Shown here one piece after another: positions 1 through 14,249 of a stretch of DNA of 64,000 nt. The notes beneath the pieces were generated by a model that was not told where the DNA came from, searched no databases, and worked only from the letters and a program-made list of their open reading frames with translations. The first letter of the stretch is position 1. Every line of letters starts with the position of its first letter. The position numbers and the translations under genes were made by a program. Origin of the DNA: Warburgia ugandensis (Eukaryota; Streptophyta; Magnoliopsida; Canellales; Canellaceae); contig CP141132.1 in assembly GCA_035236585.1 (NCBI GenBank), positions 63,833,880 to 63,897,879 on the forward strand, read 5' to 3'.

Positions 1-2960
1 TTTTTTCATATGTTGGTAAGTTCTCACAGAATAGCTAATTGCATTCCGTCACTCTTTATCAATGGAAAAAGGCATAAAAACCTTGATGAAATGTAAGGAT
101 AATATCTTACTACCTGCTTTTTTATAAGATTTAAGATGGCCTTTCCCATCAAATAATCCATTGATGAAGGGATGAGAGTTAAAATGGAAGGTCCTTTCTT
201 AAAAGTGGAAGTGGAGAAGGCAGTCTTCACTTGCAATGGAGATTAAAGTCTCGATTTAGATGGGTTTTGCATGAAATTATTTCAAGTATGCTAGTAGTTT
301 ATTAAACTTGATCTTCTTGTTTTTATCAATGGCTTTTTAAAGGGTGAACCTCTGGATAAGCATTTAGGAGCTTCTTTTTTGGTATTAGTTCCTAAAAGCC
401 AAGGAGCAAAATCATTAATAGAATTCAGGCCTATTACTCTTATCAGGGGTTGCTACAAAATTTTAGCTAGAGTTTGGCTAATTGTTTCAAAAGGCTCTTA
501 AAAGGATTATCTTTCTGTACCAGTAATCTTTTTATTGCTAGATAAACATGATTAATTCTGCATTTGTAGCTATTAAGTGCCTTGATCTTATGCATAAAAA
601 TCAAGTAGTGAGATTCATGTGTAAGCTTGATATGGAAAAGAAATTTTACTAGATTGAATGGTGAATAATTGACATGGTGCTAGAAGAAATAAATGTCACC
701 TAGAAATGAAGGGGTGGATTCAAAGATGTTCACAATCTACTCATTTTTTGATTCTTATTAATGGCTCTCCAAAAGCTTTTTTTCTAATAGTTTGAGAGGT
801 GTGCACCAAAGGGATTTGATGTTTTCCATACTTATTCATTCTTGTAGAATAGGTGTTTAATAAATCATGGAGAAAACGATGGAGGTGAAATTATATAGTG
901 GCCTAAAGATTTCAAACTCAAATATAACAATTTCATACCTTCAATACGCAAATGATACAATGATAAGTTCATGATGAACTAGAAAAGAATTTGAAGGCCT
1001 TAAAGCATATGAGATGGTTATGGATTAGAAAGTAATTCTTGACAAGTCAAAAATTTATGATACCAAATTGAAGGAAGAAGATCTTAAGGGTCTCACTAGC
1101 AACTTGGGATGCAAAACAGTTTCATTACCATGCTCTTAGCTTGGACTAGCTCTTACCTTGGGTTGGCCTAATACAAAATTATGGGAGCCAGTGATACATA
1201 AGTTTCAAATTAAGCTAACAAGTTGAGAAAAAGCCATTCTTTCAAGAGAGGGAGGCTCACTCTAATCAAAACCTCTATGGGAAACCTCCAAATTTACTAC
1301 ATGTCACTTTTCAATGACCAACTCAAGTGCTAAAACAAATGGATTGAATCTAATGCAAATTTTTTTGGAGAGGCAGGGAAGAAAAAAAAAAACAAAAATT
1401 TTTATTTGTCTCATGGGAACATATTTGTGATCCTAAACCATGTGGAGGCCCTGGCATTAGAAGTCTAAAAGAAGTGAATAGTACCCTACTTGGTAAGTGG
1501 CTTTGGTGATATGCAAAAGATCACATGCAATTTGATATGAAGGTGCATTTCAAAAGGAAGATACCAATAGGAAAATATTAGGTGGGTTGAAGAATATGAA
1601 TTTCCAAGTACGCTAAGGCTCTGGAAGTATATTTCAAATCACCTTGATTTCTTCAAAAGTATATCTATTCTATGTAGGAAAAGGTGATTAAATAAACTTT
1701 TGGCCAGATCACTAGCTGTTAAAGAAGCATTCCCTCACCTTCTTAGGGAGTTTGAAGTGTGAATTGTAAACTAATAAAAAAATATTGTCAAGATAATGAA
1801 GAAACTTATTGGGATATCCACACACAATGACTGGCAAAAGGTTTAAAAGAAGATAAACTAGGTAGATTAATGTGCAAACTCAATATGTTGTCATCAACTC
1901 TTGTGAGGCTAATTCTATCATGAGGATCTCTAATTTAAGTGGTTTATTTTCAATAAAATTAGTGTACAAGATTCTTAGTCCTCTAGGTTGCATATGGAAC
2001 CCTGCGAAATTCATTTTGAGTATTCAGCTACCCCAAAGATCTCCTTTATTGTGCGGACTCTATCTATAAACAAATCTCTAACCTATGACAATCTCATGTC
2101 TAGAGGATTTCTCTGTCCTTTTTGCTACTATAGATATCTACAAGCATCTAAAAATAGGGATGACCTCTTTATTCAATGCCTAAAAGCACAAGAAATTCAA
2201 AATGTTATTTTTAGAAAGTTTGCAATTAGTTGAGTGCTTCGTCTTTCATTCAACAAACTTTTAGTTCAGTGATATGCTCCTCGTTGGAATAAAAGAGCTA
2301 AAATCATTTGGAAGTTTTCTTTTATAGCTATTATGTGGTGCACATGATTACGCCAAAACAATATTTTTTCCAGCATAAGCCTTCATCTTTTGAATTACAT
2401 GAGAATGTCTTTAGATTTGTTGCAAGTTGAGCTACTATTCTAGCTGAGTTTTGGGACTTTTCTACTAATAAAATCATTAGAAAATGGCCAAAAATTACCT
2501 TTCCTAGCAAGAAGAAAGAGAAGGATATGCCTCGATTGTGACATCCATTGCAAAATAAATTCAAACTTAATTTTAACATTACCTCTATCTATAACTGAGG
2601 CCTTTTGGGAGTCAGTGGAGTATCAAGAGATTCAAATGGGGAAATAATATTTGACTATATAAGACCAATTGGGATAGCTAATGTGAATAAAGTAGAGATT
2701 AAATCCTTGCTTTGAGAATAATTAACATTGCTTCCTTACTGATTGAGAGTGACTCACACAATATTATCACTTGGAAGATTAGAAAGGAATCCACCCATGG
2801 CATTTTTTACACATATTTGATAGAATAAAGTTTTTTTTGAAAGATGCTAATGTTTTTTCACTTCCTTAGGTTGGCCAATAATCTAGTAAATAGTCTAGCT
2901 AGAAGAGTTGTCATGTCAAAAATTAGAATTTGTTCTATCTAAGGATTAGAACATTGAAAT
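1..2960 (+). mobile_element. L1-type LINE relic (ORF2 reverse transcriptase to RNase H)
   Basis: Three-frame reading gives the plant L1 ORF2 order with many stops and frameshifts. At 150-330 there is a degenerate 'PFLKVEVEKAVFTCNGD' block, then 'LVPKSQGAKSLIEFRPITL' near 385-450, 'MCKLDMEKKFY' near 615-650, a 'FLILINGSPKAFF' palm motif near 745-790, and 'YLQYANDTMI' near 938-965, which matches the YADD catalytic box with the first Asp changed to Asn. A 'GGPGIRSLKEVN' segment (1440-1500) and a zf-RVT-like segment (2030-2230) follow. RNase H-like pieces 'GVSGVSRDSNGEIIFDYI' (2610-2660) and 'ANNLVNSLARRVV' (2870-2915) end it. Family knowledge: plant L1 elements often carry such a C-terminal RNase H. 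The endonuclease part lies outside the window. Non-functional; the 3' end is estimated. Confidence 0.85.
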
Positions 2961-3475
2961 TGTTTCATTTGTGTCTACAATTCTAGCTAAGATAGTTGGA
3001 CTATATGAATTTCTAATGGATGTACATGTTCCATAGTCCTCTATCATTGATGATTCTTTAGATTCAAGTTTCACTAGCAATCATTTGCATCCATGGACCT
3101 CTTACTATTTTTGTGTTTCTCTTTGCTAGCTATTGACTTATCTTAGTAAGTTGAGCTTCTTGTCCTTATTGCACAATTAACTCAATCACCTTATTAGTAA
3201 AATTTATTAACTTTAAAAAATAGAATAGAATATTTTCAAAGTAGAAGAAATCCTTAGAAAAGGAATCCTCGTAATATTTCTTTTCTCCTCAATTTTACTT
3301 TTTTGTTTACGTTTGTAGTATAAAGTATAAACAATCCAAACTTACACAAGGATCCATGTGGATCAGAACTATATACTAGGGCAGTTACTACATAACATTG
3401 TAATTTCTTTATAGTCTATATAACCATAGGACTTTAGATTATTTAATGAAGAGCCTGATCTTTTAAATGTATTAA
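2961..3475. other. Non-coding spacer between two LINE relics
   Basis: AT-rich sequence in which I see no gene or repeat. The first part could be the 3' untranslated region of the L1 relic, but no poly(A) tail or target duplication marks its end. Confidence 0.4.
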
Positions 3476-5152
3476 ATGTAGGAGAGAAGATCATAAATGT
3501 TATAAGTGCATACGCACCACAAGTAGGGTTAGAAGATAGAATTAAGAGACAGTTCTGAGAAGATATTGAGGGAGTCATACAAGATGTTTTCAACACAGGG
3601 GATACCAAATTTTAATGGTCATGTAGGAAAAGAAAAAGAAAAAGAAAGATATGATAGGATATATGGAAGGTATGGTACTGGAGGAAGAAATGACATTGGA
3701 TAAGCTGTACTCGATTTTTCCATAGCATATAACCTAGCTATATCAAACACATACTTTAAGAAGGGCTATGAATACTTACTAACATTTAAAAGTAGACCAT
3801 ATAAAAGTCAAATAGACTTCTTCTTTTTTTCTTAGGAATACTAAAAGATTAATATGTGAGGATTGTAAGGTGATATCCGGTGAGAGTCTAACCTCACAAT
3901 ATATTAATGGTTATAAATATCTACATTAAAGTATGAAAACAAGAAAATAAACTAAATAGATGTCCAAAAACTAAGTGGTGGAACTTAAAAGGAGTTAAGA
4001 TAGAATTATTTACAAACAAGTTAATTGCAGAAGAAAACTGGAACAATGAAACAGAAGTAAAAACTATGTGGACTTATGGCCATGTCGATTAACAAAGTGG
4101 CAAAATATGTCTTAGAAGTATCTGAAGGTAAAGAGAAACAAACAAAAAAAACTTGATGGTGGGTGAAAGGGGTTTCACAGGGATATATAGACATAATTAA
4201 GGATATGTATCAGAGAGAAGTAACAAACATTAAGGCCACTAGTGGAGAGACCAATGACTTCCCTATCACTATAGGATTGAACCAAGGATTGGCATTGAGC
4301 CCATAGCTTTTCACATTGGTTATGAATGAGTTAACAAAATATCTACATGAGGAGATCCCTCGATGCATATTATTTGCATATGTAGTTTTGATTGATAAAA
4401 TAAGAGAGCATGTAAACACAAAGGTAGACGTATAAAGAGATGCATTAGAATTTAAAGGATTTAAAATTAGCCAAACTAAGATAGAGTATATAGAATGCAA
4501 TTTTAGCTAGGAGAGGAGTAGGAGTAGAGCACCAGTAGAGATTGATAAATAAGAAGTCCCTCTAAAACAATATTTCCAATACTTGAGGCCAATAATTCAT
4601 GAGAGCTAAGAGATTGAGAAGGATGTTACATAGAGAATCCAAGTAGGTTGGAACAAAAGGAGATATGCCTCTAGAGTTTTGTATGATAAGAGGGTGCCAC
4701 TCAAACTGAAAGAAAAATTATATATAATGACTGCAAGGCTAGCCATGCTTTATGGATCAAAGTATTGAGTAGTTAAGGAATAATGTGTACATAAGATGAG
4801 TGTCACTGAAATGTGATATTGAGATGGATGAGTAGCAAGGGAAAAAAGGATAGAATTAGAAGGAACTTAGGAGTAACACTAATAGGTAACAAGATGAGGG
4901 AGATTAGACTTAAATGGTTTGGACATATCCAATAGAAACAAAAAAAATGGCACTGGTTAGAAGCAGTAAGGTGATGCACGTTGAAGGTTCTATAAGGGCA
5001 AGGAGAAGGTCCAAAAGAACATGGATAGAAGTGGTGAGAAAAGATTTTAAAATTTTGGGAGCCATAACACATAATAGAGGGGGATGGATGAACAAGATTT
5101 ATGTGACCGACCCCCAATAGGTATAAGGTCTTAATGATGATAGTGATGATAA
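3476..5152 (+). mobile_element. RTE-type LINE, copy A (5' truncated, internally deleted)
   Basis: Homology to the other RTE copies starts abruptly inside the endonuclease domain ('IINVISAYAPQVGLEDRIKR' region, 3485-3550) and runs to the family 3' end, with the TGATGA-like tail at about 5130-5152. Near 4155-4170 the reading jumps from the linker ('LDGG') straight to '[14 protein letters not shown]'. About 0.8 kb of the reverse transcriptase N-terminal half present in copy F is missing, and the junction falls in a shared GGTGG/GGGTG-like string. The remaining RT part keeps 'LFTLVMNELTKYLHEEIP'-like sequence, but the catalytic FADD box reads 'LFAYVVLID'. Many stops; dead copy. Confidence 0.85.
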
Positions 5153-5394
5153 GTTAATTTTTATATTATTTTTCAACCATATTCAATATAACCTTACAAA
5201 TTTATACACAATATTACGTAAAACAAATATAAATGATTTTATTTGTATAATATTTGGCATTGCAACAACCAAGGTGCATATTATCATATAAAAACAAGTG
5301 AAGCATAGCAATTAGTACTGCCGAAAAAATGTCCCTAAGTAGCAAGTCCTCGAGTAAAGTCAGCCGATGCATTTGCATAGGCTTATCTATTGGT

Positions 5395-7154
<1,760 letters not shown>

Positions 7155-7216
7155 CAGCCATGGGGAGGGCTACTCCCCCGTCTATAAAGATTTTTCTCAA
7201 TAAATAAATAAATAAC
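7155..7216 (+). repeat. Candidate retroposon 3' end with (AATA)n tail
   Basis: A short GC-rich hairpin (GGGGAG...CTCCCC, 7160-7179) is followed by TATAAAGATTTTTCTCAA and then an AAATAAATAAATAAATAA tail. The layout matches the 3' end of a plant non-LTR retroposon or a degenerate polyadenylated copy. No 5' part could be recognised and I saw no target duplication, so the class is open. Confidence 0.3.
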
Positions 7217-7329
7217 TCCGTGATAGGCATATATCAACCAGATTTTTAGATACCTAGTATTAAAACGCGAAAACTCGACTCAATAAGGAAATAGAATATA
7301 CATGATACTATGACCATAGATATATAACT

Positions 7330-8110
7330 AATACGCCCGGCCGTCGAGTTGAGCGGTCTTTGAAGACGAGCTTCAACATGGAACAGAGATGTTCAATGTG
7401 ATCTTCCGCCAAGGGCCTGGTCAAAATGTCAGCCACTCGATCTTTAGTGAAGGTGAACTAGACGGTGTGTGGTCCTTTTGTAAGCTGGTCTCTTATAAAA
7501 TAAAAATAAACTTCAATGTGTTTTGTACGAGCATGAAACACCATATTAGCAGTTAAATATGTGTCTCCCCTGTTTTTACACCATAAAATTGGTGGTCCCG
7601 CCATAAGTACTCCAAGTTCATAAGGTTGGGAATGGATCCATGTGATCTCAGCTGTGTAGTTTGCTAAAGCCCGATATTCTAATTCAGTGAAAGATCTAGC
7701 AACAATGTGTTGCTTCCTAGATGACCATGAGATTAAGTTAGAAACCAGACAGACCATAAATCTTCCTGTAGATTGCCTGTCATCAATGGACCAGACCCAG
7801 TCTACATCACTAAAGGGCCTGCAACTGCTGGTTAGGTGATTTGAAAATGAATAAATTAACTAGCAGTATCAGTATGTTGGAAATATCGCAAGATCCTTTT
7901 AACCGCCAACTAGGGATCGTCCATCTGATCTTGCATAAACTAGCAAACTTTGTTAAACAAAAATGCAAGACATACTGTAGGGCACCCACAATGGCAAGAT
8001 AATGCTGGTGATCGGAGAATGAATGGCCCATAATTTTTTACAGTTTTGTACTCGTAGCCATAGGAGTAGAGCATGATTTTGAACCTTCCATGTTTGCACA
8101 CTTTGAGCAG
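7330..8110 (-). mobile_element. Ty1/copia relic: end of reverse transcriptase, RNase H and pol C-terminus
   Basis: On the minus strand 7757-7458 reads 'SNLISWSSRKQHIVARSFTE' followed by 'ALANYTAEITWIHSQ' and 'FHARTKHIEVYFYFIRDQL', the diagnostic copia RNase H block (SxxEAEYxA region and HxRxKHIE). Continuing to 7330, 'FTKDRVADILTRPLAEDHIE' and 'RSTRRPGV' give the normal copia polyprotein end (usual form ADxFTKPL ... LRGGV). Upstream, 8031-7810 keeps a decayed 'YLAIVGALQYVLHFCLTKFA' block. RT catalytic motifs are absent. An LTR would be expected below 7330, but I cannot delimit it. Pseudogenised. Confidence 0.85.
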
Positions 8111-8214
8111 ATCATTCATGTATTTCTACTGCTACAAAAGAAACCATTGGATTGTCTAGTAACTTTGTGCCCAAAATTAACCAAGATCACCCATATTCAT
8201 CATCATTGAAAAGA

Positions 8215-9120
8215 AGAGAAGAGAGGAAATTACAAGTACTTGTTAGCCAAGTTCTTTCTAATTAGAAAAGTAATTAGGAGAGTTTCTTACTTAACATCTA
8301 AGATTTCTCATGAAAAAGAAAGCAAGCTCCCTTATAAAGAGGAAAAATGTCCTACTTTGAAGGAGATTCATTGCTACTCCTTGAATTAGAAAAAATCCCA
8401 AAACGTCCAAGATGAGGAGAAAAAGAAGACTAGCTATATAGAGTTCATTAATGGTGTTGTCTCAAAGTTTAGAGATTAGAAGAAGCCAAAGACGAGTTCT
8501 TGTGTTCTCCCATTCATATTTACCATTCAAATTTGAAATTTGATGTATGACAACTTTGTGACAAGAGGTTCCTTAAGGAATGTTTTTATGGTTTAAATTC
8601 AACATGTGTGGTTATTCATCTTGTAGAGGATAGCTATATATGGTATTGAAATGCACTTTGATTCTAATACTTAGGTGGTCAGGGAATAGTTTCTGTGTGT
8701 GAGTGAATGATATGCTGGATGGATTATGCTATAGTTAGACGAATTATGCCTACAGTTTGTTCATGATTCATGCCATACGATTAGTTCCTCTTTCTTTAGA
8801 GACATTCTAGCTCCTCACCAAAAACTTCTAAATCAGATATGATCATGATTGATGAGAGGTACGTAAGAACAATTCTAATGGTGGATTCACAATTCATAAG
8901 CTACTCTCTATCATTTAGATTCACAATTCATGAGCTACTCTCTATTATCTTAATTCTTATTTTATTTACTTTTGTTTTAGCATTAATTTTAAATATGAAA
9001 GGAATTTTTCTTTTTTTATAAATTTGGTGGATAATTAATTTGTCCTAAGGTTTGTCAACCCTTTATTCTTATGCAAGTACAACTACACTTGCACACTTGC
9101 AAGTTTTAAATATTAAAATC
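8215..9120 (+). repeat. LTR-like interspersed repeat, copy 1
   Basis: This segment is homologous, in the same orientation, to a second copy lying partly at 46030-46302 and partly at 52812-53070. Shared landmarks are 'AGTACTTG' near the start, 'GAAGACTAGCTAT' (8438 and 46284), 'GATTCACAATTC' with 'CTACTCTCTATCATTT', and the final TTAAACTTGTAC-like block. It has a TATA-like CTTATAAAGAGG (8330-8343) and an internal 36-bp tandem duplication of the 'GATTCACAATTCAT...CTACTCTCTAT' unit at 8885-8953. Size and composition suit a solo LTR, but TG...CA ends and a target duplication are not evident. Confidence 0.55.
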
Positions 9121-10930
9121 ACATGACATACCTATAGTACCAATACTACATAAATTTTCTTTTCCTTCTTTACCAAATGGGATAGGGTTACCATCTTCGA
9201 ATTTAGAAAAAAATATGAGCAAACTCGTCTCCTATCATGTGTCTTGAGCATTATTGTCTAGTATCTATAAGAACTTTTGAGCTCTAGCCTCAAGACAAAC
9301 TTGTAGAACAAAAAATCAAGTCTTAACTTCTAATACCCAAACCTTTAATTTGGGCCCATAGAAGTTAGTAGTAGGGATATATGATCCTTTGACTATGCAT
9401 ACTTGTTTGTGAATAGGTTGTCTATTGTTACTATGAGAATTTCTATCATTAACACCTTTAAAAGAACCTTTAGCTTTAATTTTTTATATTCTCTAGATTT
9501 TCTTTCTTAGCAAAGATGTCTTCAAGAAATATATTTAAGATGGTATTTTCTCTTTAAGATAATCAATTTCATAGAGCAAGTTTTTTTTTCCCTTTTTGCC
9601 TTCTCCTTTTTAGGCAGCAAGATAGCACATTCATCGAATTTTCCTATTCAACACTAAAGCCTATTTTTCTAATGATGAAGCTTCCTTATCAGAAACCAAG
9701 ACTTTCTTTTCAAAAATCTAAACGCCTTTTTCATTAATAAGTTGTGAAACTGACTTTTTCAAGGAACTGGAACTTAAACCAAGTTGTTTTAACTCAAAAA
9801 CTAATTCTTTTAAAGGACATTTCAATTCATTAAGCATAAAGTCATTTGCCTCGACATTTTCTTTAGCGTATGTCTTTATTCTAGCCATAAAAATAGACAA
9901 AAAAGTATCGTCATCATTTCAGAAGATTTGCATTCCATCATCATCATCCCTCAATGTTGCAATTATAGCTTTCTTCTTATAAGGCTTTTTATTTTGGTTC
10001 TTCAAGAGTGGATAGTCTGGTTTGACATGTTTAGGCTTTTTGTAGGTGTAGTATATGATTGGTTCCTTGGTAGAAACATTTAGATTTAGTATAACCTTCT
10101 TGAAAAACATCTTTCTATCACCATTTACTTTTTCCTTTCAGAAACCTAATGAAGCATCTAATTAAAAAAGCAACTTCTTCCTCATTATCTTTACAAGCAT
10201 CATCATCATCATCTAAAATAGTGTTCAAATCAGTTTCTTTTTCCTTTTATGCTTTGGTTCCTCATCTTCCAATGTTTTCTCACTAATCTCATGGGTTCAA
10301 GGATCCCATAAATCATCAAGAGATAGAGTTGAAATATATTTGGCGTCTCTGCTTGCAATAACTTTTGGCCTCCAAGTTTTGGTAAAGACTTGAGAATATT
10401 ACTTATAAGTTCTTCATAAATAAATAGTTTACTAAGTTCCTTCAGAGAGTTGATGTTATTAGTTAATCTAGTAAACATTTAAGAGATAGATACAATGGGT
10501 TTCATGAAAAATAATTCATAATCATGTACAAGAATATTAGTTTGTGTAGCATTTACTTGTCTTATTCCTTCATATGTTAGCTAGAGTTTGTCCCATATTT
10601 TCTTTGCAGATTCGCGCATGAAAATTTGATTGAACTTCTTAACATCAAGAACACTTAGAAAAGATTGATGTCTTTATCTTACATTAGTGTCTTCTAATTG
10701 TCTTTTGTCCATTCAACTTTGGTAAGGTAGTGTTTCATTCCTTCTTTGACAATGTATGGCTTGAATGGAACATCTTTAATCAATTAGGCTTCATAATTGA
10801 TGACGATTTCATTCTGCCTTTCCTATAATATATGCCATCAAATAGAAGAGATCAGTGGGTAGATTGACCTTCTTTAGAGTTGACTACAATAATTAACGTG
10901 TTATATGGAAAACTTATGAAATGATCTTTA
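9120..10930 (-). mobile_element. Ty1/copia relic: UBN2-type gag, zinc knuckle and start of protease
   Basis: Read on the minus strand. The gag N-terminus lies at about 10890-10800 ('EGQS...LLFDGIYYRKGRM', a worn form of the usual 'PPLFDGTNYxxWKxRM'). The UBN2 core is at 10478-10230 ('MFTRLTNNINSLKELSKLF' and 'ELISNILKSLPK'). A CCHC-like knuckle is at 10110-9919 ('YTYKKPKHVKPDYPLLKNQ', Cys residues lost), then a coiled segment at 9900-9718. Beyond about 9300 the frame recalls the copia protease start ('LDSGCSRHMTG' in intact relatives), heavily mutated. The order gag-PR followed at lower coordinates by the RNase H relic at 7330-8110 would suit one minus-strand element whose middle was lost or replaced by the LTR-like repeat, but this is inference. 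Confidence 0.8.
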
Positions 10931-12804
10931 ATTCTTTTGAAAACATTAATAACACCTATTCTACATACCAATTGTGGTCCCTAAAGGTGTGAATTCAATA
11001 AGTTTTTGGAACTTTTACAAACTTGAAAACTAAGATGCTCTGTATATTAAAAGCAACTATTGATACACTTACGCAATAAACTGCATGAGGTTTTATCATG
11101 GTTTGATGAGCCAACCAGGCACCTAGTCCCACTCTCTCGAAGCCAAACCCAACTTTTAGTCTCTAAAGGTTATCCTCACTTTGAGTTCCATTACATCCTT
11201 ACAAGATATGTACACCACAAAGTCAATATAGTGTCGGTCACTAAGGTCAAAATCATTTATAGAAGCTCTACCTTTTACAACACTTGAAAAACAATTATTT
11301 CTATGAAAACAAGAGTTCACAACTCTCAATAATAGATCATTTTCTCTCTCATAATGCATTGCTAAAACAAGAATCCCTCTTTCTTTTGGAGTTATAGCGC
11401 ATCTACAAAAATTATAGAGAGAGATAGGATATATATTTCTACAAATAGAAAAAAAAAATAACACAAGAACTTAAAAATTAGCTTGAGATGTGATTTTGGA
11501 TTGTTTATTTAATTATTTTTCTTTCTTCATGAATCTTCAAACTTAGATTCATTTTATAACTTTCAATATAAATAGTCATTGGTTCAACTTTCTAGTCATT
11601 GAAAATGAAATAAATTTGACACTAGAACAAGAAAACAATTATTAATTAATGTTTACATTTTGACTAGTTAAGTAGCTTGTAGACCAGTTCATGTGTAGTT
11701 TTTCAAAGATTTTTCATTTATCTATCGATTGGATTAATCCATTAGTCAGTTGAAATAAACCCAAGGATTCAAACTTATTGTGGCTAATCTCAAGCAACTT
11801 CTTGAAGTGAATCTTTCGGTTGATTGGATATACCTGAATTTTGTGAACAAAATTGATTTTTCCATTTTAGTCAGTTGGTAGTGGTACTAACCCATTGACT
11901 CCATTTTAGGTGAACTTCATCTTCCTCATGTTCAAATCTTCTATCAGTTGGTTGATCAAGTTGTATGGAGCAACTGAAGATGCTTGTATGTCTAAGTAAC
12001 TCATCACACATATTGGAGGTCACTTGAATTTCTCTTTAACCAGTTGCAGTCTTGCTCAAGTTGATTTCTTCTCTAATTCAAATAGAGTTGGTTAGTTTGA
12101 TTACCGACCAACATTGCATAATGCATTTTCCATTTAATGTGAGAGAATCTATTGACTAGTTGAACTGCCTATTCACCAGTTAGATGTGCTTGAACTTCAT
12201 CACATTTTTGGGTTGTTTTGTTCTTATTGATTGAGCTAAGATAAACAGGTTGAAAATCTTTGATCTCAATAAAAATTCATAATTTATCTTTGTGAGGTTC
12301 AAGTGGACTCAAAAGCAATCTTCCAACTAATGTTTCTAAGTTGTGAGCTGATGCCCTTGTACATACACAAACATGGTTAGATGAATAGGATCAAGGTTTT
12401 GGCAACATCAAGATTAAAAAGAGCATGAGTAAGCACTCAAAATTCAAGGTTCTAGTATGAAATTTTCCCTTCGACTTTTTTAACGTAAAATATTTTATTT
12501 TCTACAAAACAACGTTATCCAGTAAAACTTATCCCAATCCTATGAAGTAGGCACTAAATTCAAAACCATCTTGAGTCAATCAAATTTAAAGTTGAGTAAG
12601 ACAAACGGTTGATGTCAACTGACTTTTAAGTTGGGCTGGCAAAGTTTTATTACCAAGGTAAAGAATACCTGCAGGCCTTTTTGGTAGATCTAAGTCATTT
12701 ACATGTTTGTTGTATTAAAACAGGTAACGTATCCCTAGGCTATCTAAACCATTCCAAGGCGATAAACCGCTTAAATACAAACAAGGGTATCATTGCGCGT
12801 TAGA
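10931..12804. other. Non-coding, probable LTR/leader of the neighbouring copia relic
   Basis: No coding frame of note. From about 11660 to 12240 the sequence repeats loosely the words AGTCAGTTG, ACCAGTTG and GGTTGATT (at least eight occurrences at irregular spacing), a pattern like some plant copia LTRs. No TG...CA boundary could be fixed. Confidence 0.35.
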
Positions 12805-13080
12805 AACAAAAGGGCATGGCTAGAGCCTGCACGCTTATTAGGACTAGGACTGCTAACAAACTTAGGGATGCCAGAAACAATACGGGAAACGCGACTGGCA
12901 GCCTTCTGCAACCCTGACTGTGTTCAAAACTTCAAAGAGATGAAACAAAAGGCATGGCTAGAGCCTGTAGCTTGTCAGGACTAGGACTGCTAACAAACTT
13001 AGGGATGCCAGAAACAATACGGTAAACGCGAATGGGAGCCCTTCTGTTACGCTGACAGTGTTCAAAACTTCAAAGAGATG
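12805..13080. repeat. 138-bp tandem duplication
   Basis: Two adjacent units, about 12805-12942 and 12943-13080. Both contain GGCATGGCTAGAGCCTG, GGACTAGGACTGCTAACAAA, CTTAGGGATGCCAGAAACAA and TTCAAAACTTCAAAGAGATG. They differ by scattered substitutions and a few short indels, so the duplication is recent compared with most relics here. A 63-codon open frame across the junction is a by-product. Function not recognised. Confidence 0.9.
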
Positions 13081-14249
13081 GGTGCTACTCATCCTCCAAT
13101 TCTTACAGTCATCCCCCCAATCTTTGACGTAACATGTCGAGCTCCAACATAGCACCGACGATACCTTCATCCCCGTCGCAGTCGTAGCCATCTCAGTCAC
13201 GTACATTTTGGGCGAGCGTCATCACGTGGCGGATGCGGACGCCTGCCCGACATGACCGTACGTTCGGGCCTTTTCTTTTGCCTGCCATTTTTCTAAATTT
13301 GCGGCGTTTAGGAATGCCTGGAATAGTCTGACTGGTGACTGCTGTTCAACAATCCCAGTGGCGGTAAATGTTGGGGTGCAATTATCAAAAGATAAGGGTG
13401 CGCAGATAAGATTGAAGTAGATTGTACAGAACAACATCTTGTGAAAATTAAAGTATTTGGATAAGTCCTCTGCGAAATTGAATTCTGCTTATCTACTGAT
13501 TAGTGGGTCCTAATCCTTCTCCCTTGTAAACTTTACCTCCTCTTCAAGGCCTCCTATAGGAATTCTGAGTTACAGGTTACTGGTGATGTTCATTTTCTTA
13601 CCAGATAGAAGAAAAGCTGCTAGCTCAATAATGGCAACGGTGGGTACTTCATACTTCGGAGGCAACGACAGTAAAATCAGATCTTTTTACACTTTTCTTT
13701 TCTTCTTCTTTCTTTTAACCAGTTGGTTTTACATGGTCCTAATGATGCACCAGCTTGGAAGATATTAGTTTCACATGAGAAATTTGCAAAGCACTTGCAA
13801 ATGCATGCAGAGATGTTCATGCAATAATTGAGACGAAAGAGGATAATAGGTAAAAATAAGAAAGCTTGGAAGAAAAGTATGTGCAGCATACATATTTTTC
13901 CAGCTTCCAGATATAGTTATTCTTGTATCAAACTAAAGGCTCTTCACTTTACATAATGCATCTAGTAAACAGTAAGAGGGGGAGTTCTCTTAGAGTATAA
14001 TGTGGCAGATTAAGATGGAGAACTGTCATTCTAAATGGAGTGAACCAAGTGATAGCACAAAAGTTTCAAGTCAGGCTCAGATTTTCCGTCAACGATAACC
14101 ATTGATCTTTAATTTCCTCTCCATCTCTGACAAGCGGTGCACCAGAAACCTTCTCTCTTGAATGATTCTACCTTTATTGTTTAGAGATACAAAATGAAGA
14201 ACACTACTAAACATTGATAAATTAATAATACTGGTGAACAACTACAATA
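13081..14249. other. Non-coding stretch, no gene recognised
   Basis: A slightly GC-richer part (13080-13440) has short open frames on the minus strand (13206-12958 and 13437-13222), but I recognise no domain and they lack a gene-like context. The rest is AT-rich and anonymous. Confidence 0.35.

Noticed and set aside
13222..13437. Possible organelle-derived or host coding segment in a GC-richer patch
   Set aside because: I could not match any frame to a plastid, mitochondrial or nuclear protein.
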